In this document: positions 19,648 to 29,469 of the stretch, in pieces
How the letters are laid out: the number at the start of each line of letters is the position of its first letter
How positions within the stretch are numbered: the first letter of the stretch is position 1
Source: Microbulbifer aggregans
GTDB taxonomy: Bacteria > Pseudomonadota > Gammaproteobacteria > Pseudomonadales > Cellvibrionaceae
Direction of reading: 5' to 3'
Assembly: GCF_020524005.1 (NCBI RefSeq)
Contig: NZ_JAIVKK010000004.1
Coordinates: 186,001-250,000 of the forward strand
DNA: 64,000 bases
Translations under genes and position numbers: made by a program
Notes under the pieces: model-generated
Told to the model about the DNA's origin: nothing
The model's input: only the letters and a program-made list of their open reading frames with translations
Database searches by the model: none

Positions 19648-20526
19648 ATGACAAAGGAAAAAGTCTGGATCTTCGGCTGCGGTGATCTCGGCACTCGGCT
19701 GGCATTAAAGCTGGATCGCAAGGCGTACACCGTGTTCGGCGTGCGGCGCAATCCACTGCAGGCGCTGGCGCGCAAGCGTCGCGCGGATGTGGTGAATTGG
19801 CGACGGGGCGATGCTACCAAGCCCGAGGATATCCAGCGGCACCTGTCCAGCGGTGCGGATATTGTCATCGCCACTTTCACTCCCGGTGCAAGCACTCCCC
19901 AGGCATATCATCGTGCGTATGTGGAAACCGCCACCGCGCTGCGCAACGCTATTGCCCAGCTGGAAAAACCGCCGCGGCTGTTTTTGTGGATTTCTTCTAC
20001 CCGGGTATATGGCCAGAGTGGCGACCACTGGCTCGATGAGCGCTCACAGCCACTGCCCAGCAGTTTTCAGGGTGAGTCCCTGTTGTCGGCGGAAAAGATC
20101 GTACAGCAGGTGGCCACGGAATCCTGCGTGGTTCGGTTTGCCGGTATATACGGCCCCGGCCGCGATCGACTGTTATCTCAAGTGCGCGCAGGTCGCTGTG
20201 CACCCCCTTCGCCGCCACAGTTCAGCAACCGGATTCATGTTGATGATGCTGTGGGTTTTCTGGCGCACCTGATCGAGGGGCAGAAAAAGGGTATGCCGCT
20301 GGAAAGACTGTATATCGGTGCAGACTGTACACCTGTACCCATGTACGAGTTGCAGAGCTGGCTGGCGAAATCAATGGGCTACACCAGCGCACACCTGCGT
20401 GAAGAGGTGTCTACCAGTGAGCGGCGCTCCAAGAAATTGAGCAACAAGCGTTTGCTCGAGAGCGGATACGAAATGCTATATCCGGATTATCGTGCGGGTT
20501 ACAGCACACTGCTGGAAAACGATTGA
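19648..20526 (+). CDS. NAD(P)-binding SDR-type protein (YeeZ-like)
   Basis: A 292-residue extended-SDR-like protein. The dinucleotide-binding motif is GCGDLG in VWIFGCGDLGTRLALKL. The segment WISSTRVYGQSGDHWLDE gives the SDR tyrosine region in altered form, and FAGIYGPGRDRL is the usual epimerase-like substrate strand. The classical YxxxK is not evident, so catalysis is doubtful. It resembles E. coli YeeZ, whose substrate is unknown. The frame is open from a TTG at 19603, but ATG 19648 gives the motif at the normal N-terminal position and is preferred; ribosome site GGAGG is rather distant (about 16 bp). It converges with ridA over a GC-rich hairpin. Confidence 0.8.
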   Translation: MTKEKVWIFGCGDLGTRLALKLDRKAYTVFGVRRNPLQALARKRRADVVNWRRGDATKPEDIQRHLSSGADIVIATFTPGASTPQAYHRAYVETATALRNAIAQLEKPPRLFLWISSTRVYGQSGDHWLDERSQPLPSSFQGESLLSAEKIVQQVATESCVVRFAGIYGPGRDRLLSQVRAGRCAPPSPPQFSNRIHVDDAVGFLAHLIEGQKKGMPLERLYIGADCTPVPMYELQSWLAKSMGYTSAHLREEVSTSERRSKKLSNKRLLESGYEMLYPDYRAGYSTLLEND

Positions 20527-20535
20527 TAGCCTGAA

Positions 20536-20559
20536 ACTGCGCCGCGTTCGCGGCGCAGT
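20536..20559. terminator. GC-rich hairpin between convergent genes
   Basis: A perfect 11-bp stem, ACTGCGCCGCG / CGCGGCGCAGT, lies between the stops of the SDR-type gene and ridA. There is no strong T-run on the plus strand; on the minus strand the upstream ridA end is followed by it. Likely a bidirectional stop signal. Confidence 0.6.
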
Positions 20560-20576
20560 CCTGACCAAATTTCCCT

Positions 20577-20960
20577 TTAGATCACCATGATCGCTTCGGC
20601 TTCAAACTGCGCGCCCTTGGGCAGCTCGCTGACGCCGACGGCTGCGCGTGCCGGGAATGGCTTGGTAAACAGTTCTTCCATTACCTCGTTGACCGTGGCG
20701 AAGTTGCTCAGGTCGGTGAGGTACAGGTTCAGTTTCACGATGTCATCCAGTGAGCCATTGGCCGCTTCGCAGACAGCGCGCAGGTTCTTGAATACCTGGC
20801 GGGCCTGGTCTGCGAAATTGTCGGAGACCATTTCCATGGTTTCGGGAACCAGGGGGATCTGGCCGGACAGATACACAGTGTTGTCGACTTTAACGGCTTG
20901 CGAGTAGCTGCCGATTGCGGCCGGTGCCTTATCGGTTTTTATCACGGCGCGATTGGGCAT
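20577..20960 (-). CDS. ridA: Enamine/imine deaminase RidA family
   Basis: RidA hydrolyses reactive 2-aminoacrylate and related imines released by PLP enzymes. The 127 residues fit the family. The N-terminal signature IKTDKAPAAIGSYSQAVKV, SGQIPLVPET, and the C-terminal PARAAVGVSELPKGAQFEAEAI (with the substrate-binding Arg in PARAAV) are all present. Start ATG 20960. It follows spoT in the same direction across 415 bp that contains a long hairpin; in Pseudomonas and Enterobacteria ridA-like genes also lie beside spoT. Whether it is cotranscribed with spoT here is unclear. Confidence 0.93.
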   Translation of the reverse strand: MPNRAVIKTDKAPAAIGSYSQAVKVDNTVYLSGQIPLVPETMEMVSDNFADQARQVFKNLRAVCEAANGSLDDIVKLNLYLTDLSNFATVNEVMEELFTKPFPARAAVGVSELPKGAQFEAEAIMVI

Positions 20961-21375
20961 GGTTACTTCTCTCCCGGGCCTTTCGGTCCTGCTTACTGAA
21001 AAAAGAAGCGGGAGAATATAGCGCGCTTTCTTTGCGATTGGGAGATTTGGCGCCGTGTGACCAGCGATAGGCGGAACCCGTCCCTATTTCGCGATATTTC
21101 CGAACTTTTTCTTTCGATTCGTTGCCGGGTTCTGAGGGTTTGTCCGCAATAAGCTCGAGTCAACGAAATAGCGGTATCTCACGGAGGCCTCTCCCGGGAT
21201 CCGCCCGACAAACGATTGCCGATGAGGTTGTTTGGCGGGTGGATCCCGGGAGGGGGCGGGCGCGAAAAAGACGCAGCTTTACTATGAGCTTTGTGGAGGA
21301 TTTGGTGGCTGTACTTCTACCGAGAACAGCCCCTGTATCTGAGCTTTAGCATTGCACTTCGGTGCGCGGTGCGGC
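20961..21375. other. Intergenic region between spoT and ridA
   Basis: No gene is supported. A 75-codon open frame at 21122-21349 lacks a ribosome site and runs across the hairpin annotated at 21191-21252, so I do not call it. The part near 21000-21040 (GAGAGAAGTAACC on the minus strand) holds the ridA ribosome site and probably its promoter. Confidence 0.6.
21191..21252. repeat. Long hairpin with 23-bp stem
   Basis: The arms 21191-21213 (CTCCCGGGATCCGCCCGACA and three more bases) and 21230-21252 pair over 23 positions with one G-T wobble and one A-G mismatch, leaving a 16-base loop. There is no T-run on either strand, so it is not a normal intrinsic terminator. It lies downstream of spoT and upstream of ridA. 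It may be a structured RNA, a processing site or a remnant of a palindromic element; I see no second copy in the window. Confidence 0.75.
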
Positions 21376-23493
21376 TTATGGGCGAGCAATCCGAATAACC
21401 GCCGGCAGGTTGCGCAACCGCTTCATCACCTGCGCCAGGTGAACCCGGTTGGTGACCTCCAGGGTGAGCGAGATTACGCTGTGCTGCGCATCTTTCTCGT
21501 CCACATGGATCTGCTCGATACTCGCACCTTCTTCGGTAATCCGGGTGGCGAGGCGGGCGATGATGCCGCGTTCGGACTCCACCTCCACACGCACATCGCC
21601 GAGGAACTCCCCTTTTACATCCGGCGACCAGTTGACCGCCATGATGTTTTCCGGATGTTCACGCAGGTCGCCCGTGTTGCGGCAGGTATCCCGGTGCACC
21701 ACTACGCCCTTGCCGGAGCTGATATGACCGATGATGGTGTCGCCCGGGATTGGCCGGCAGCAGCGGGCGAAACTGATCATCATGCCCTCCTGGGCATCAA
21801 TGGTCAGCGGCGACGAGATATGGCTCGCTTCGCCCTCTTCGGTACCCACGGGCACCAGTAATTTTGCCGCAGAATACGCGGCCCGGTTACCGAGGCCGAT
21901 CTCTTCCAGCAGGTTGTCGAAGTTGTCGCACCTGGCCTCCTTCACGCCCCGACGCATATCCTCTTCGCTCAGGTCCGCAATTTTCAGCTTGAACTTCGCC
22001 AGCGCTTTTTCCAGCAGGCGCTGGCCGAGGGTCATGGAATCGTGGTGGCGCTGATGCTTGAGGAAGTGGCGAATGGCACTGCGAGCCTTGGCGGTAACCA
22101 CAAAGTTCAGCCAGTTCGGATTTGGCTGCACGTTTTTGCTGGTCAGAATTTCGACCTTCTGGCCGCTTTCCAGCGGCTGCGACAGTGGTGCCAGGCGCTG
22201 GTTGATACGCACGGCTACGCAGGAGTTGCCGATATCGGTGTGAACCGAATAGGCAAAATCCACGGCGGTGGCACCGGCCGGCAGGTCGATGATTTTGCCT
22301 TTGGGAGTAAAGACGTAAACCTCGTCCGGGAACAGGTCGATCTTTACGTTTTCAATGAATTCCAGTGAGTCGCCGGCACGCTGCTGCATTTCCAGCAGGC
22401 CCTGAACCCAGCGGCGGGCGCGCACCTGGCTGGTACCGCCGGTATTGAGCACTTCGTCGCCAGAGGATTTGTACAGCCAGTGGGCGGCAATACCGCTATT
22501 GGCCATCTCGTCCATCTCTTTGGTGCGAATCTGTACTTCAATCGGTACCCCGTGCATGCCCAGCAGCACCGTGTGCAGTGACTGGTAGCCGTTGGATTTG
22601 GGGATGGCGATGTAATCTTTGAATTCGCTGATGACCGGCTTGTACAGGTTGTGGATAACACCGAAGGAGCGGTAGCAGGTATCCACACTGTCGACGATGA
22701 TGCGGAAAGCGTAGACGTCCATGATTTCCTTGAACGACTTCTTCTTCGAACGCATCTTCTGGTAAATGCTGTAGAGGTGCTTCTCGCGGCCGATCACCAG
22801 CGCATCGATATTCTCACGCTCCAGGCGCAATTCGATGGCGTTCTGGATCTTCTCCAGCAGTTCCTTGCGGTTGCCGCGGGCGGCCACCAGTGCCGCGCGC
22901 AGGCGGCTGGCCCGCAGCGGATGGATTGCGAAGAAGGCGCGATCCTCGAACTCGATACGGACATCGTTCATGCCCAGGCGGTTGGCAATCGGCGCGTAGA
23001 TTTCGAGGGTTTCGCGGGCGATACGTGCGCGCTTTTCCGGCTTGAGGGCGCCAAGTGTGCGCATGTTGTGCAGGCGGTCGGCCAGCTTGACCAGGATGAC
23101 GCGGATATCCCGCGCCATCGCCAGCGCCATCTTCTGGAAGTTTTCCGCCTGCTTTTCCGCCGGGCTGTCAGTCTCGAACTGGGTCAGCTTGGAGACCCCG
23201 TCCACCAGATCCGCGACTTCTTCCCCGAATTGCTCCGCCAGCGCGGCCTTGGGTACGCCGGTGTCCTCGATCACATCGTGTAGCATGGCCGCGGCCAGGC
23301 TCTGGGCGTCCATGTGCATGCCGGCCAGAATCGTGGCAACGGCTAACGGGTGGGTGATATAGGGCTCGCCGGAGCGCCGGGTCTGGCCTTCATGGGCCTG
23401 CTCCGCATAGAAATAGGCGCGGCGGACGAACTGGATCTGGTCGGGAGGAAGGTATGACGAGAGGCGATGGGCCAGACTGTCGATTGTGTGCAA
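21376..23493 (-). CDS. spoT: Bifunctional (p)ppGpp synthetase/hydrolase SpoT
   Basis: A 705-residue RelA/SpoT enzyme that makes and degrades the stringent-response alarmone. Domains in order: HD hydrolase (TILAGMHMDAQSL, MLHDVIEDTGVP, so the catalytic HD-ED motif is intact), synthetase (KKKSFKEIMDVYAFRI, YIAIPKSNGYQSLHTV), TGS (VYVFTPKGKIIDLPAGAT), helical, and C-terminal ACT (VRVEVESERGIIARLATRI). The retained HD motif separates it from RelA. TTG 23493 is the likely start, giving MHTIDSLAHRL, matching the usual N-terminus; ribosome site GAGGCG is 10 bp upstream. It is the third gene of gmk-rpoZ-spoT. Confidence 0.96.
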   Translation of the reverse strand: MHTIDSLAHRLSSYLPPDQIQFVRRAYFYAEQAHEGQTRRSGEPYITHPLAVATILAGMHMDAQSLAAAMLHDVIEDTGVPKAALAEQFGEEVADLVDGVSKLTQFETDSPAEKQAENFQKMALAMARDIRVILVKLADRLHNMRTLGALKPEKRARIARETLEIYAPIANRLGMNDVRIEFEDRAFFAIHPLRASRLRAALVAARGNRKELLEKIQNAIELRLERENIDALVIGREKHLYSIYQKMRSKKKSFKEIMDVYAFRIIVDSVDTCYRSFGVIHNLYKPVISEFKDYIAIPKSNGYQSLHTVLLGMHGVPIEVQIRTKEMDEMANSGIAAHWLYKSSGDEVLNTGGTSQVRARRWVQGLLEMQQRAGDSLEFIENVKIDLFPDEVYVFTPKGKIIDLPAGATAVDFAYSVHTDIGNSCVAVRINQRLAPLSQPLESGQKVEILTSKNVQPNPNWLNFVVTAKARSAIRHFLKHQRHHDSMTLGQRLLEKALAKFKLKIADLSEEDMRRGVKEARCDNFDNLLEEIGLGNRAAYSAAKLLVPVGTEEGEASHISSPLTIDAQEGMMISFARCCRPIPGDTIIGHISSGKGVVVHRDTCRNTGDLREHPENIMAVNWSPDVKGEFLGDVRVEVESERGIIARLATRITEEGASIEQIHVDEKDAQHSVISLTLEVTNRVHLAQVMKRLRNLPAVIRIARP

Positions 23494-23541
23494 AGCCGCG
23501 CTCGCCTCTAACTAATCAGCATCAAACGTATAGGTTTCGGA

Positions 23542-23805
23542 TTACATGTCCTGTTCGGACAGGAACACCGGCGCCGGTGCTGCGCGAGGGGTAGGCTCGT
23601 CTTCCGGCTCGTCGAGAATGCTGGCGTCAACGAAACCCTCTTCGATCTCGCGCAGAGCGATTACGGTGGGCTTATCGTTTTCTTCCGGGACGTGCGGGTC
23701 GCGGCCGCCGGTAGCGATCTGGCGAGCGCGCTTGCTGCCGACGATAACCAGTTCAAAGCGGTTGTCGACGTGGTCGAGGCAATCTTCAACGGTGATACGT
23801 GCCAT
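23542..23805 (-). CDS. rpoZ: RNA polymerase omega subunit RpoZ
   Basis: The omega subunit helps assembly of RNA polymerase and forms one of the ppGpp-binding sites. ATG 23805 gives [20 protein letters not shown], the canonical start, and 87 residues, close to the usual 90; the open frame extends 13 codons further upstream but that part is not conserved. The conserved middle block [13 protein letters not shown] and the [10 protein letters not shown] block are both present. It sits between gmk and spoT, an arrangement that ties omega and ppGpp metabolism together, as in many gammaproteobacteria. Confidence 0.96.
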   Translation of the reverse strand: MARITVEDCLDHVDNRFELVIVGSKRARQIATGGRDPHVPEENDKPTVIALREIEEGFVDASILDEPEDEPTPRAAPAPVFLSEQDM

Positions 23806-23951
23806 AAATCTTCTGTTCCAGTATGTGCCCGATGCTTCGGGCAAGGTGTGCGAATTCTAGGATCCGGGCGGGCGCGCCAAGGGCGCCGGCAAACGGATGG
23901 GGGGTAGCTATTCTACCGGACCGCGCAGTGTACGCAAATCGATCAACCGCC

Positions 23952-24818
<867 letters not shown>

Positions 24819-24824
24819 CTAATG

Positions 24825-26069
24825 TTAATGACTAACGGGCGAGACTCTATCGTCTTTGCCAGTAAAAACCAACAGCCACCAGAGAAATGCGCTGGCGGCG
24901 GTATAGCCGAGAAGCACTGGCCAGACCGCTGTCGGGACAAGTGGTATGGCCGTGCACACCAGGGACAATCGTGCTAGTTCCCAGTGGCGTGTACGGCTCT
25001 CGCCATCGAGGATACGTCCGTTCAGAACCAGCCCTGCTACCAGCATCAGCACGAGTAGCGCGGTGACTCCATACCCGAGGGTTTTGCCATACCAGAGTAG
25101 GGCCAGTGTGGCGACCGAGTAGCAGAGATGCTGGCCGAGTACATAGAAGCGAAGGCCGCGTGCAATCTGCGGGTCAAAGCGCCGAAAGTTGTCCAGGTCA
25201 CCACTGGGCACCGGCATCGCCGCTTCCGCGTCCGCGGGCCGGTAGCCAGTAGCGCGGAACCACAGAGAGAGCTTTTCTTTCCAACTCTTTGTGTACACCG
25301 CGTCCAGCCACATACGCTTGAAGTGCTGCAGGTTCGCGGCCAGAGGGTCGAAGGTGTTGAGTGGTTTGCGTACGCCGTAGATACAGGGCTCCTCGTCCAG
25401 CTCTTCCTGGTAGGTGCCAAACAGGCGGTCCCAGATGATCAGCACACCGCCATAATTGCGATCCACGTAGATCTTGTTCTGGGCATGGTGAACGCGATGG
25501 TTGGAGGGGGTAACCAGAATCCATTCCATCCAGCGCACCTTGGGAAACTTCTGGGTGTGTACCCAGAACTGGTAGATCAGATCGATGGCCCCTGCCGTGA
25601 TCAACACCTCCGGGGGCATACCAATTAACAGCAGTGGCAGATAGAAGACCCACCCCAGTGGCACCAGGTCGCTGGACTGTCGCAGTGCGGTGGTGAGGTT
25701 GTAATCCTCGCTCTGGTGATGCACCAGATGCTCGGCCCAGAAGATATTGATTTCGTGGCTGATGCGGTGCTTCCAGTAGTAGCAGAAGTCGTAGGCGAAC
25801 ACTGCCAATACCAGGTGCCAGGGATTGTCCACAGACCAGGCTATGCCGAGATTCTGGTACGCCGGCTCCAACCACCGGTAGAGCGGTATGTAGATCAGCA
25901 TCAGAATGCCCACACGTACCAGCCCGAGAATACGGCTGAGAATGCCGGCGCTGAGGCTGCCGATGGCGTCATTCAGCCGGTACAGGCCCCAGCCGCGCCA
26001 GCGGTCCAGCGCCAGCTCCAGTAAAACGGCAAGCAGGAAAAACGGAATGGCGAGAGTGACAAGGCTCAC
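24825..26069 (-). CDS. Sterol desaturase/fatty acid hydroxylase family membrane protein
   Basis: A 414-residue integral membrane di-iron enzyme. The three histidine clusters that bind iron are visible: HRISHE (in YYWKHRISHEINIFW), HLVHHQS (in AEHLVHHQSEDYN) and HRVHHAQN (in SNHRVHHAQNKIYVD). Multiple transmembrane helices occur at the N-terminus (VTLAIPFFLLAVLLELAL, ILGLVRVGILMLIYIPLY) and, unusually, four further ones at the C-terminus after residue 310, giving an extended family member. Substrate unknown; relatives oxidise sterols, carotenoids, alkylglycerols or fatty chains. Start GTG 26069 follows CGAGGTAGCC. No obvious operon partner. Confidence 0.88.
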   Translation of the reverse strand: MSLVTLAIPFFLLAVLLELALDRWRGWGLYRLNDAIGSLSAGILSRILGLVRVGILMLIYIPLYRWLEPAYQNLGIAWSVDNPWHLVLAVFAYDFCYYWKHRISHEINIFWAEHLVHHQSEDYNLTTALRQSSDLVPLGWVFYLPLLLIGMPPEVLITAGAIDLIYQFWVHTQKFPKVRWMEWILVTPSNHRVHHAQNKIYVDRNYGGVLIIWDRLFGTYQEELDEEPCIYGVRKPLNTFDPLAANLQHFKRMWLDAVYTKSWKEKLSLWFRATGYRPADAEAAMPVPSGDLDNFRRFDPQIARGLRFYVLGQHLCYSVATLALLWYGKTLGYGVTALLVLMLVAGLVLNGRILDGESRTRHWELARLSLVCTAIPLVPTAVWPVLLGYTAASAFLWWLLVFTGKDDRVSPVSH

Positions 26070-26233
26070 GGCTACCTCGGAAAGTTGTTTGTATCGTTAT
26101 ATTTATTGGCTCTGGCCGGCCAGCTAATGGTGCCACATCGGGAAGGGTGGGCAATGTCCTGAGAGCGCGGATTTCAAAATCCGTGAGACTTTATGACCGA
26201 ATCCCGCTGCGAGCCCTGGGTCAAAACCAAAAA

Positions 26234-26259
26234 TAAAAAAGGCCGGTAAAGTACCGGCC
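26234..26259 (-). terminator. Intrinsic terminator after the subtilisin gene
   Basis: Stem GGCCGGTA / TACCGGCC with a 3-base loop; on the minus strand it is followed by a T6-type run. It lies about 50 bp after the stop of the S8 peptidase. Confidence 0.85.
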
Positions 26260-26307
26260 AAAACAACAAGGTGGTCAGGCGCAGCTCACGCGCCAGGAGT
26301 GAGATCT

Positions 26308-28383
26308 TTAGGGTGCAGCTTCCGCTTGCAGGGTTACACCTGAGTAGGCGCTGTAGCCGCGGATGCTGATATACCAGGTACCGGATTGCGGATTGCTGAT
26401 GCTGCAGCTTTCATTGTTGCCATAGCGATAGGGCCGGCAGTCGTAGCTGCTAGTAGTGGGCTGAGAGCCATAGCGCAAATAGAGATCACCATCGCCACTG
26501 CCGCCACTCATCAAGACTTCGAGAGAAGACATGCCGCTGTTCACGTCCAGTGTGAAGTGCTGCCAGGCCCCGGAATTACCGGAGAGGTTGCTCTCGGTCC
26601 AGCCGGTGGCACCACCGCCGCCGCTGCCGCCCTCATCAAAGCTGCCCACCAGGCTGACGCCGGAGAAGCTGCTGTAAGCGCGCAACATCACGTGGTAAGT
26701 GCCCGCCTGGACGTTGCTGATGGTGCAGGTCTCGTTGTTGCCGTTGAGGTATGGGCGGCATTCGTAGCTGCTGGTAGTGGGCTGGGCGCCGTACTGCACA
26801 TAAAGGTCCGCGTCGCCACTGCCTCCGGAGATCTGGAAGCTCAGGTTGCTGGCGCCGGCCGGAACATCGAGGGTGAAGTAAAGCGATGTGCCGGTGCTGG
26901 CGGAAAGACTGGTTTCGGCTACACCGTTGGTCAGCTCACCATCCCCCGGATTGGGGTTACCACCACCACCGCCCCCGTTGGCTTCTGCCACGGCGGCTGC
27001 TGCGTCAACGATACCGGTACCACACTGGCTGCAAGAGCCCGGAAAAGCGCGAGCGGTGTTTTTGAGGATGGATTCGACTTCGGTGGGCGTAATGCTGCTG
27101 TCCACTGCATACAGTAACGCCGCCGCACCCGCCACATGAGGTGCAGCCATGCTGGTGCCCTGGTAGAACGAGTAGTTGTCACTACCTGGCCCCTGACTGC
27201 CACTGTTCAAAGTAGACAGAACGCCATTGGATGAAGTGGAGGTTTCGCCGCCCGGCGCCGCCAAATCCACTACGCTGCCGTAGTTGGAATAGTAGGCGCG
27301 GCTGCCGGCTCGGTTGGTCGAGGCCACTGAGATGACCCCGGAGCAACTGGCCGGGCTGTAATTGCCGGCGTTATCGCTGGAGTTACCTGCGGCAACGACG
27401 ACCGTAGTGCCCAGGCTGCGCGCAGTGTTGATCGCATTCTGGGTCGTGGTGTCACAGCTGCCGCCGCCACCGAGGCTCAGGTTAAGTACCTGCGCCGGGT
27501 TCGCGTTGGTGGGTACGCCGCTGACGCTGCCACCCGCGCCCCAGATGATGCCGTCGGCGATATCGGAGGTGTAACCACCGCAGCGACCGAGCACACGGAT
27601 TGGCACAATCTTGGCTTTGTAAGCAACGCCGGCTACGCCGGTGCCGTTGTTGGAAACCGCTGCAACAGTTCCGGCTACATGGGTACCGTGCCAACTACTG
27701 TTGCGAGCGGCTTGGCCGCTGCCGCAGGCACCGGCTGGTGACCAGTCACCGGGATCGCTGGCGTCGCTGTCGCGACCGTTGCCATCTTGTGCAACGGTGG
27801 TGTCTGAGATCATGTCGTACCCTGGCAGGATATTGGCAACCAGGTCGGCGTGCGGGCGATAGCCGGTATCGATGACACCAACCACCACGCCTTCACCTTG
27901 GGTCACATCCCAGGCTGTCGGCAGGTTCAGGCCGCCGGTGGATTCGAAATAGTGCCACTGCTGGTTGTAATAGGGGTCGTTGGGGGTGGCCATCGGCTGC
28001 ATAAGACGGTCGGGCTCGGCGTATTCGACCTGTGGGTCCTGCTGCAGGCGGCTGATGATGGCATCCAACTCGGCCTTGCTGGTGCGCTTTTCCAGTTTTA
28101 GCAGTTGGGCACCGGTAGCCAGCTTGCGCATGTGTTTGAAACCGTGACCGGCACTGTGCGCCGCACGTTGTACAGCGCCTTGCGACATGGTTGTCGCATT
28201 GGCGCCGGCAATTGTATTTTTATATTTAATGATAATGCGGTCCGTGACCACTTCCGCCGGAGCCACTGACATCGAAGACAATTGCGGTTCGACCGCGTGG
28301 GCAGAAAAGGATGTTCCCAGCAGAAGAGCAGCGGCGCCGATAATCGCCCCGGGCTGCCTTTTCAGGAATGGTAATAATTTCAT
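26308..28383 (-). CDS. Secreted S8 (subtilisin-like) serine protease with two PPC domains
   Basis: A 691-residue extracellular protease. Signal peptide (AALLLGTSFSAHA), an inhibitor-type propeptide (DRIIIKYKNTIAG to about 140), then the subtilisin domain with catalytic Asp in GVIDTGYRPHADL, His in SSWHGTHVAGT and Ser in YQGTSMAAPHVAG. After a Gly/Asn/Pro linker come two pre-peptidase C-terminal (PPC) domains, about residues 485-590 and 595-690, each with the SGGSGDADLY or SGGSGDGDLY signature. PPC domains are usually removed after secretion. Close relatives are well known in Microbulbifer, Alteromonas and Xanthomonas. Start ATG 28383 has a strong site, AAGGAGA. A terminator follows. Confidence 0.95.
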   Translation of the reverse strand: MKLLPFLKRQPGAIIGAAALLLGTSFSAHAVEPQLSSMSVAPAEVVTDRIIIKYKNTIAGANATTMSQGAVQRAAHSAGHGFKHMRKLATGAQLLKLEKRTSKAELDAIISRLQQDPQVEYAEPDRLMQPMATPNDPYYNQQWHYFESTGGLNLPTAWDVTQGEGVVVGVIDTGYRPHADLVANILPGYDMISDTTVAQDGNGRDSDASDPGDWSPAGACGSGQAARNSSWHGTHVAGTVAAVSNNGTGVAGVAYKAKIVPIRVLGRCGGYTSDIADGIIWGAGGSVSGVPTNANPAQVLNLSLGGGGSCDTTTQNAINTARSLGTTVVVAAGNSSDNAGNYSPASCSGVISVASTNRAGSRAYYSNYGSVVDLAAPGGETSTSSNGVLSTLNSGSQGPGSDNYSFYQGTSMAAPHVAGAAALLYAVDSSITPTEVESILKNTARAFPGSCSQCGTGIVDAAAAVAEANGGGGGGNPNPGDGELTNGVAETSLSASTGTSLYFTLDVPAGASNLSFQISGGSGDADLYVQYGAQPTTSSYECRPYLNGNNETCTISNVQAGTYHVMLRAYSSFSGVSLVGSFDEGGSGGGGATGWTESNLSGNSGAWQHFTLDVNSGMSSLEVLMSGGSGDGDLYLRYGSQPTTSSYDCRPYRYGNNESCSISNPQSGTWYISIRGYSAYSGVTLQAEAAP

Positions 28384-28827
28384 TGTTGTAAGGTTCTCCT
28401 TAATTATTTTTTTGCCGACGAAATCGCGAGCACACCGTCGACATTTCCACTGCGGAACTCCTGGGCAGTGCCCCTCAAAATTCAGCTGCCGGAAAATGGC
28501 TCCGACGCTTTCCTCCTAAGGTTATGGTTTAACGAGGCATTGACTCTCCGCCTCACCAAGAAATAAGGACAACTCTTTGTAATTCGCGCCAAATTTAGGC
28601 GGTAATTGGTACGTTTGTTAACCATTAGTAGGTTTTTTCAGCAGGGTGCTTGCGAAAGTCTGGAAAATCAGAAAACTGGATCGGTTCAACCCGCAGTAAG
28701 TTCAGGGTGGGGGCGAAGTACTAAAGAAAAATAAAAGACCCTTATGGCGCCAATTAGGGTTTGACCTTGTATTATTTGAGCTGCGTTAAACAGGCACGTT
28801 TAATAATTAGTGCAACAGGAATTATTT
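28384..28827. other. Divergent intergenic region between the protease and DUF805 genes
   Basis: No gene is supported. It is AT-rich and holds the promoters of both flanking genes. A possible -35 TTGACC (28761-28766) lies upstream of the DUF805 gene, but the -10 at normal spacing (CGTTAA) is poor. The first 45 bp contain the protease ribosome site. I see no operator-like repeat that I would defend. Confidence 0.5.
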
Positions 28828-29370
28828 ATGACTACCGCAGAAAATCCCTACGCTTCGCCAAAAACGTTGGATCTGGCCCCGGCTGACGGTGTGCAGGAGG
28901 GCATTCCTAAAATCTTTTCATTTGGTGGGCGGCTTGGCCGGATTCGCTTTGCGGCCTATGGTGTGATGGTTTCGATGTTACTTATGATTTTGGCCGGGTT
29001 TGTTGGCGCATTATTAGCGCCGATAAGTATCACCTTCCTGGTAGCCGTCAATGTTCTATTTTTCGCACTCTGTGCTATTTATGGTTTTTCGCTTTATGTC
29101 CGCCGATTGCATGACCTTGGCCATTCTGGATGGTGGTCAATTGTGATCCTGGTGCCGCTGGTTAACTTCGGGCTTGCGCTCTATCTGTTGTTTTTCCCCG
29201 GTAATGCAGGGGTAAACCGCCACGGACCGAAAGTCAGGAACAATTCTGCTGGCGTAATTGTTGCTTTCATTATCAGTATCCTGCTTGGCACAGCCTACAT
29301 CGGAATGGTTGCCGCAATCGCAATACCCGCCTACCAAGATTACGTAGAACGGGTGCAACAAATACAGTAA
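28828..29370 (+). CDS. DUF805 membrane protein with pilin-like C-terminal helix
   Basis: A 180-residue inner-membrane protein. ATG 28828 (after CAGGAATTATTT) is preferred to the in-frame GTG at 28810. After a polar N-terminus (TTAENPYASPKTL) comes the DUF805 domain: FSFGGRLGRIRFAAYGVM, several helices, and the family signature VRRLHDLGHSGWW. The unusual part is the C-terminus, where the helix GMVAAIAIPAYQDYVERVQ strongly resembles the N-terminal helix of type IV pilins (AAIAIPAYQDYV), but at the wrong end of the protein and without a prepilin cleavage site. Function of DUF805 is unknown. No terminator is seen downstream. Confidence 0.85.
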   Translation: MTTAENPYASPKTLDLAPADGVQEGIPKIFSFGGRLGRIRFAAYGVMVSMLLMILAGFVGALLAPISITFLVAVNVLFFALCAIYGFSLYVRRLHDLGHSGWWSIVILVPLVNFGLALYLLFFPGNAGVNRHGPKVRNNSAGVIVAFIISILLGTAYIGMVAAIAIPAYQDYVERVQQIQ

Positions 29371-29469
29371 CAAAGGCTGCCTGTTCGGATGATGCCTTTT
29401 AATAAGGATAAATTAATTGGCGTGTGGGCATTTTGCTGGCACAGCTAGAAGATACTTAAGGGCGTAATA

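Noticed and set aside
21122-21349. 75-codon open frame in the spoT-ridA gap
   Set aside because: No ribosome site, no recognisable sequence, and it spans a long hairpin that explains the conserved-looking sequence.
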